Below, piece by piece: positions 59,203 through 64,000 of a DNA stretch of 64,000 nucleotides; positions within the stretch are counted from its first letter, which is position 1, and each line of letters begins with the position of its first letter. Position numbers and translations under genes: made by a program. The stretch spans positions 1 to 64,000 of the forward strand of contig JACMKU010000213.1 in assembly GCA_014379965.1 (NCBI GenBank), read 5' to 3'. The notes below the pieces were generated by a model, which saw only the letters and a list, made by a program, of their open reading frames with translations, did no database searches and was not told where the DNA came from. Origin of the DNA: Chitinophagaceae bacterium. GTDB lineage: Bacteria > Bacteroidota > Bacteroidia > Chitinophagales > Chitinophagaceae.

Positions 59203-62073
59203 TTAATGTGCTTCCAGCCAGTTGTTCCCCTCGCCGCATTCGGCAATCACAGGAACTTCATGTGGCAGGATCATGGCGGATTGCATGGATTCCAATATAA
59301 GTGGTTTCAGTTCATTGACTTCTGACTTCAGCGCATCGAACACCAGTTCATCATGCACCTGTAGGATCATCCTGCTTTCCATCTTCGCCTTCTTCATTGC
59401 ATCCTGCACTTTTTTCATCGCCAGCTTAATCATGTCTGCCGCTGTACCTTGTATGGGCGAATTGATCGCGTTTCGCTCAGCGAAGCCACGCACGGTAAAA
59501 TTGGCCGAATTGATGTCACGTAACCACCTTTTTCTCCCCATCAAGGTTTGAACGTATCCATGCTCCCTCGCATAGTTGATGGTATCATCCATGTACTTCT
59601 GGATTCCAGGGAATTCTTTCTTATAATTATCGATGATCGTCTTAGCCTCCGTACGGGAAATTCCCAAATTATCGGCAAGTCCAAAGGCACCTTGCCCGTA
59701 TATAATTCCGAAGTTCACGCTCTTCGCCTTGTATCGCATTTCTTTCGTTACATCCTTCTCTTCCACATTGTATACCCTTGCCGCCGTTGCTGTGTGAATA
59801 TCCGTTCCCTTCTTGAATGCAGCCGTCATGTTCTCGTCGCCGCTGATGGACGCAACTATTCTCAATTCTATCTGTGAATAATCCGCGGAGAGTAATACAT
59901 GTTTGTCGTCTCGGGGGATGAACGCCTTTCTTATCTCTTTCCCCCTGTCCGTCCTCACAGGGATGTTCTGTAAGTTTGGATTGTTGCTCGCAAGCCTGCC
60001 AGTCACGGCTACTGCCTGCCCGTAGGTAGTATGGACACGACCTGTCTTTTTATTGATTAGCAGTGGTAAGGAGTCTACATATGTCGATTTCAGCTTTGTG
60101 AGTTCACGAAAAGCAAGGATGTCGTCAACGATCTGGTGACCTTTCACTGCTAGTTTTGAAAGTACATCTTCGCCTGTCTGGTATTGGCCGGTCTTCGTCT
60201 TCTTGGCCGAAGGATCCAGTTTTAGTTTATCGAAAAGCACTTCACCGAGTTGTCTCGGGGATGCAAGATTAAATCGTACGCCGGCTTGTTTGTAAACACT
60301 CTCCTCTGCTGTCTTCGCATCCTTCTCCAATTGCTTAGAGTAATCAGCAAGGAAATCGACATCGATTCGTATCCCTTCAAATTCCATTTCCGCAAGCACC
60401 TTCACCAATGGATTCTCCACCTCGGAAAACACGCGCTCAACATCCTTCGTTTTCAGGAGAGGCGCAAAAGCGTGTTTAAGCTGCAGCGTTATATCTGCGT
60501 CTTCTACGGCATATTCCTTTATCTTTTCAAGCTCCACATCTCGCATCGTACCCTGACCCTTTCCTTTCTTGCCAATCAATTCTTCTATGTGGATCGGTTC
60601 ATAACCCAGATACTTCGCGCTAAGCAGGTCCATACTTCGCTTACCGTCGGGTTCAATGACATAGTGAGCAAGCATGGTATCGAATAAATTTCCCGCCACT
60701 TCCACATTATACCATTTCAAAATGAGCAGGTCGTATTTTATGTTCTGGCCAACCCATCTCTTCGTATTGTCGGCGAACAGTGGCTTAAACTGCTCAAGGG
60801 TTTCCAATACTTTTTCTCTCTCAGGCGACATAGGAATATAATAACCCGTTCCAGGAGTGATGGAAAAACTAAGGCCTACCAATTCTGCAGTGTTGGCGTC
60901 GATGTTCGTTGTCTCCGTATCAAAAGAGATCTCCTCGTGTTTCTTCAGTTCAGCGATCAGCTTCGTTATCTCTTTCGGGTCTGTGACTGCCTGGTAGGTA
61001 TGCGGTGTATTATTGATGTTCTTCTCCGCAATAAGGCCCGTACCCTCCTGCTCTCCGGCATTCTCGGCGACAGATGTCAAAGTGCCATTCGATTCCGTTT
61101 TTTGTGGAGGAGCGTCGACGATATTTCCAAACAGATCGGTCTGCACTCCTTGAGGTATCTCTCTTTCGCCGGGACCTTTCGGACCAGAGGAAATGGAAAA
61201 TTCCTCACCGAGCAATCTCTTGCCGAGAGTCTTGAACTCCAATTCAGTGAATATCGCATTGAGTTTCTCTTTGTCCCATTCCTTGAGTCTGAAGTTTTCT
61301 TCATGAAAACTAACGGGCACATTGGTTATAATAGTTGCCAGTTTTTTCGAAAGCATTGCATCTTCCCTTCCCTTTCGGATCTTTTCGCCCAATGCGCCTT
61401 TGATGCCGTCTGCATTGGCGAGCGCATTTTCGAGTGTTCCATATTCGGCCAGGAGTTTCGCCGCAGTTTTTTCGCCTACACCGGCAATACCGGGAATGTT
61501 GTCGACAGCGTCTCCCATCAATCCAAGGATATCTACCACCTGCGACACATCTTTAATATTCCATTTGGCGCATACCTCTACAGGTCCCATTATTTCAACA
61601 TCACCACCCTGGTAACCGGGCTTATATATTTTAATCTTATCGGATACTAATTGACCATAGTCTTTGTCTGGTGTGACCATGTATACATCGTATCCTACCT
61701 TCGCCGCCTGTTGGCTGAGTGTACCAATCACATCATCCGCTTCAAAGCCGTCCAGCTCCATGCATGGTATGTTGAAACCTGAAACGATCCTCTTGATGTC
61801 GGGCACTGCAGACAGGATGTCCTCAGGAGCCTCCTGGCGGTTGGCTTTGTAGTCGGCAAAATCAGTATGTCTCTCTGTAGGAGCATGCGTATCAAAACAC
61901 ACGGCCATATGGGAAGGAGTCTGGTTTTTGATCAATTCGACTAGCGCGTTCGTGAAACCGAATTGCGCATTGGTATTTCTTCCGGTTGATGTTAGCCTCG
62001 GGTTTCGAATCAATGCATAGTATGCGCGGAAAATCAGGGCCATCGCATCCAGGAGAAAAAGTTTCTTTGCCAT
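59203..62073 (-). CDS. polA: DNA polymerase I
   Basis: This 956-residue full-length Pol I has three domains. The 5' nuclease (about 1-300) contains LFLLDAMALIFRAYYAL, LDGFEADDVIGTL and GLMGDAVDNIPGI. The 3'-5' exonuclease (about 375-560) contains ISFDTETTNIDANTAELVG, in which the DxE pair is intact, so proofreading is likely. The polymerase domain (about 600-950) contains LLSADYSQIELRIVAS, RYKAKSVNFGIIYGQGAFGLAD and MILQVHDELVFD. The enzyme fills gaps in repair and removes Okazaki primers. It is followed by a weak GC hairpin and T-rich tract. uvrB lies upstream on the same strand, separated by a small gene. Confidence 0.98.
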   Translation of the reverse strand: MAKKLFLLDAMALIFRAYYALIRNPRLTSTGRNTNAQFGFTNALVELIKNQTPSHMAVCFDTHAPTERHTDFADYKANRQEAPEDILSAVPDIKRIVSGFNIPCMELDGFEADDVIGTLSQQAAKVGYDVYMVTPDKDYGQLVSDKIKIYKPGYQGGDVEIMGPVEVCAKWNIKDVSQVVDILGLMGDAVDNIPGIAGVGEKTAAKLLAEYGTLENALANADGIKGALGEKIRKGREDAMLSKKLATIITNVPVSFHEENFRLKEWDKEKLNAIFTELEFKTLGKRLLGEEFSISSGPKGPGEREIPQGVQTDLFGNIVDAPPQKTESNGTLTSVAENAGEQEGTGLIAEKNINNTPHTYQAVTDPKEITKLIAELKKHEEISFDTETTNIDANTAELVGLSFSITPGTGYYIPMSPEREKVLETLEQFKPLFADNTKRWVGQNIKYDLLILKWYNVEVAGNLFDTMLAHYVIEPDGKRSMDLLSAKYLGYEPIHIEELIGKKGKGQGTMRDVELEKIKEYAVEDADITLQLKHAFAPLLKTKDVERVFSEVENPLVKVLAEMEFEGIRIDVDFLADYSKQLEKDAKTAEESVYKQAGVRFNLASPRQLGEVLFDKLKLDPSAKKTKTGQYQTGEDVLSKLAVKGHQIVDDILAFRELTKLKSTYVDSLPLLINKKTGRVHTTYGQAVAVTGRLASNNPNLQNIPVRTDRGKEIRKAFIPRDDKHVLLSADYSQIELRIVASISGDENMTAAFKKGTDIHTATAARVYNVEEKDVTKEMRYKAKSVNFGIIYGQGAFGLADNLGISRTEAKTIIDNYKKEFPGIQKYMDDTINYAREHGYVQTLMGRKRWLRDINSANFTVRGFAERNAINSPIQGTAADMIKLAMKKVQDAMKKAKMESRMILQVHDELVFDALKSEVNELKPLILESMQSAMILPHEVPVIAECGEGNNWLEAH

Positions 62074-62146
62074 TGCGCTAAGTTAAGCCCAACAGGACCT
62101 TCCCCAAAAGACGAGGATAAAATTGTAGAGGACTGGCCTAAAACAC

Positions 62147-62174
62147 AAAAACCCCGGTAAAAACCAGGGGTTTG
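62147..62174 (-). terminator. Stem-loop terminator of the small membrane-anchored protein gene
   Basis: CCCCGG at 62152-62157 pairs with CCAGGGG at 62164-62170 (one bulged A), with AAAA and TTT flanks that extend the stem. On the minus strand it is followed by a T-run. It lies 28 bp after the stop codon at 62202. Confidence 0.75.
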
Positions 62175-62201
62175 TGCTATCTAAAACTCTGCTTTGCTTG
62201 C

Positions 62202-62444
62202 TTAGTTAATCGAGAGGTTCGTGCCTTGATTGCTTCCTGACTGTGAAGCCTCTCCTGTTTTCTGTTGCAAATATTTTTCAGGCTGGCTCACGGGAACCGT
62301 ACCTACAACGGAAGCTGTGGCCTGGATCGTTGGAACGGGAATGCCGGCAGCAGACTTATCGTTGTGAATAAAATTCAGGTATAACGCGAAAAACAAGAGG
62401 TTGAAAGCAAAAAAGTTAACAATACGGCGGAGGCGACGTTTCAT
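62202..62444 (-). CDS. Small single-pass membrane protein, unrecognised
   Basis: The longest frame starts at 62528, but the ATG at 62444 gives MKRRLRRIVNFFAFNLLFFALYLNFIHN, a basic N-terminus followed by one hydrophobic helix. The polar tail is rich in Ser, Gln, Thr and Gly (total 80 residues). It has the shape of a membrane-anchored protein with a short periplasmic tail or an uncleaved signal. I recognise no family. The gene has its own terminator and lies between uvrB and polA on the same strand, which supports it being real. Confidence 0.55.
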   Translation of the reverse strand: MKRRLRRIVNFFAFNLLFFALYLNFIHNDKSAAGIPVPTIQATASVVGTVPVSQPEKYLQQKTGEASQSGSNQGTNLSIN

Positions 62445-62575
62445 GGGATGTTGGATTATTTCAGTTAACAAATATTGGTACTTCGTTCTGGAGTCCAAGA
62501 TAGAAACCCTACACATAGATACAAACACTTAGCAGGTATAATTCTGGAAACTTAGCAGAACTACTTTATGATGTT

Positions 62576-62589
62576 TCGTAGATCTACGA
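62576..62589. repeat. 14-bp palindrome after uvrB
   Basis: TCGTAGATCTACGA is a perfect palindrome 4 bp beyond the uvrB stop. There is no T-tract, so it is not an obvious terminator. Confidence 0.5.
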
Positions 62590-62592
62590 GTG

Positions 62593-64000
62593 CTATTTTT
62601 TCATCTCCTCTAGTTTCTTTTGAAGCAGGAACATTTCGTCGCGAAGCCTGGCGGCCTCCATGAAGTCGAGATCCCGTGCTGCTTTTTCCATTTCCTTCTT
62701 GATCCTGCCAACCGCCTTTTCCATTTGCGGAATTGTCTTGTATTCGGCCTGTTCTTCTGCTGCTACCGTGACAAGATCCTCGCTGGGTGCGATAGCATAT
62801 GGATTCGCAGGATCGTATCCTTTTATATCTAATACAGATGTTTGAGCAAAAACTTCCTTGGTCGACTTGATGATTGTGCGCGGTGTAATCCCATGCTCGA
62901 TGTTGAAGGCCACCTGTTTCTCTCTCCTGCGATTCGTCTCATCAATGGTCCTCTGCATGCTCTCTGTCATCTTATCCGCATAGAAGATCACAAGTCCATC
63001 AACATTACGTGCCGCCCGCCCGGCAGTCTGAGTCAGCGATTTCTCATTCCTTAGAAATCCTTCTTTATCCGCATCGAGAATGGCGACTAACGACACCTCG
63101 GGAAGATCCAACCCCTCTCTAAGCAGGTTTACGCCAACGAGCACATCAATTTCACCAAGCCTTAGTTGTCGCAAAATCTCTACCCGGTCGAGCGTGTGTA
63201 CCTCGCTATGAATGTATTTCGATTTCACGTTAATCCTATGCAGGTATTTGTCCATCTCTTCCGCCATTCGTTTTGTCAGCGTAGTCACCAATACACGATC
63301 CCCTTTCTTAATTGTCTTATCGATCTCATCGAGGAGGTCATCTATCTGGTTAACACTTGGTCGAATCTCGATCGGTGGATCGAGCAATCCCGTTGGTCTT
63401 ACTACCTGCTCCACCACTATTCCGCCTGTCTTCTCGAGTTCGAAATCATCGGGTGTCGCTGATACATAGATGGTCTGGTTAGTCAGTGATTCGAATTCAT
63501 GAAAATTCAATGGGCGATTATCTAATGCCGAAGGCAGCCTGAATCCATAATCAACGAGAATCAATTTCCTGCTACGGTCACCACCATACATACCACTCAC
63601 CTGTGGGATCGTTTGGTGACTTTCGTCCACAACGAGCAGGAAGTCTTTCGGAAAATAATCAAGCAGGCAAAAAGGACGCGTGCCTGCTCGCCGCCTGTCG
63701 AAGAAGCGAGAATAATTTTCAATGCCATTGCAGTACCCAAGTTCACGGATCATCTCCAGGTCGTACTCGACTCTTTCCTTCAAACGTTGCGCCTCGATGA
63801 ATTTTCCCGTACTCTTGAAATAATCTACCTGTGCGCCCATCTCATCCTGGATCTCATAGATTACTTGTTGGAGAATGTCTTTTGGCGCAACATATAAATT
63901 CGCAGGGAAGATTGCAGCATTATCCATTTTGCCAATCCGCTTTCCCGTCACCACATCCATGCTTTCAATTTCTTCGATCTCGTCGCCGAAGAATGTGACC
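62593..64000 (-). CDS. uvrB: Excinuclease ABC subunit UvrB, partial (N-terminus beyond the window)
   Basis: The C-terminal part of UvrB, the damage-verifying helicase subunit of nucleotide excision repair, runs to the window end. The reading frame continues upstream of the internal Met at 63960 as VTFFGDEIEEIES, which fits UvrB, so the gene extends past 64000. Visible parts are RVEYDLEMIRELGYCNGIENYSRFF, the DEAD-type VVDESHQTIPQVSGMYGGD, helicase motifs in VLVTTLTKRMAEEMDKYL and GEIDVLVGVNLLREGLDLPEVSLVAILDADKEGFLR, QTAGRAARN, and the C-terminal UVR domain (IKKEMEKAARDLDFMEAARLRDEM) that contacts UvrC. Confidence 0.97.
   Translation of the reverse strand, partial: VTFFGDEIEEIESMDVVTGKRIGKMDNAAIFPANLYVAPKDILQQVIYEIQDEMGAQVDYFKSTGKFIEAQRLKERVEYDLEMIRELGYCNGIENYSRFFDRRRAGTRPFCLLDYFPKDFLLVVDESHQTIPQVSGMYGGDRSRKLILVDYGFRLPSALDNRPLNFHEFESLTNQTIYVSATPDDFELEKTGGIVVEQVVRPTGLLDPPIEIRPSVNQIDDLLDEIDKTIKKGDRVLVTTLTKRMAEEMDKYLHRINVKSKYIHSEVHTLDRVEILRQLRLGEIDVLVGVNLLREGLDLPEVSLVAILDADKEGFLRNEKSLTQTAGRAARNVDGLVIFYADKMTESMQRTIDETNRRREKQVAFNIEHGITPRTIIKSTKEVFAQTSVLDIKGYDPANPYAIAPSEDLVTVAAEEQAEYKTIPQMEKAVGRIKKEMEKAARDLDFMEAARLRDEMFLLQKKLEEMKK

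Noticed and set aside
62576-62589. TCGTAGATCTACGA palindrome as uvrB terminator or operator
   Set aside because: There is no T-run and no nearby promoter; kept only as a repeat.

Overview
The window comes from a member of the Bacteroidota, most likely the Chitinophagaceae or a close relative. The evidence is an ECF sigma/FecR/SusC/SusD locus, many SPI and SPII secreted glycoside hydrolases, DUF2911/DUF1761/DUF1579/DUF5107 proteins, a LytTR/LytS pair, TTTG/TAnnTTTG-type promoters and little Shine-Dalgarno signal. This assignment rests on gene families, not on a marker search.

Layout. (1) 1-2017, minus strand: paaA and paaB of the phenylacetyl-CoA epoxidase, followed by a four-helix-bundle (23S rRNA IVS-type) gene bracketed by inverted repeats. 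(2) 2124-24085, plus strand: a polysaccharide utilisation locus, with ECF sigma factor, FecR, SusC, SusD, a LamG lipoprotein, an FG-GAP/ASPIC giant lipoprotein, two GH30, a GH16, three GH144-type enzymes, a phosphodiesterase of the alkaline-phosphatase superfamily and a Gfo/Idh/MocA protein. The enzyme set points to beta-glucans (1,3 by GH16, 1,6 by GH30, 1,2 by GH144). (3) 24190-27167: PhyH-type dioxygenase, DoxX and GMC oxidoreductase. (4) 27319-35458: GH43-like, SGNH, GH97, GH3 and GH172. (5) 35569-43739: a broken sugar isomerase, an APH-type kinase, a CBM9-like protein, DUF4091 and DUF5107 proteins, a ROK kinase and a NagB-like deaminase. (6) 44100-49524: GH3, GH97 and a formylglycine-generating-enzyme homologue. 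(7) 49657-51390, minus strand: paaE and a TetR regulator. (8) 51557-64000: PfkB kinase, LytTR/LytS two-component pair, small stress or detoxification-type proteins, polA and uvrB (cut by the window end).

Three things stand out. First, tetR-paaE and paaA-paaB lie in the same orientation but are separated by about 47 kb of carbohydrate genes. The same palindrome core, ATTTG-N4-CAAAT, lies upstream of both tetR and paaA, so the catabolic regulon looks split by the glucan locus. Second, almost every transcription-unit boundary holds a hairpin-capable array of short degenerate words, with a different word at many sites; one word family also forms the inverted arms around the four-helix gene, like an autonomous element with dispersed non-autonomous copies. 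Third, the glucan locus combines three beta-1,2-glucanase-type enzymes with a phosphodiesterase, which would suit phospho-substituted osmoregulated periplasmic glucans as well as fungal-type glucan.

Likely flow of sugar (inference): surface lipoproteins and GH30/GH16/GH144 cut the glucan, SusCD imports oligomers, periplasmic GH3/GH97 enzymes finish them, and ROK, PfkB and APH-type kinases and the NagB-like enzyme act in the cytoplasm. All assignments are from reading motifs and family resemblance; no database search was run.
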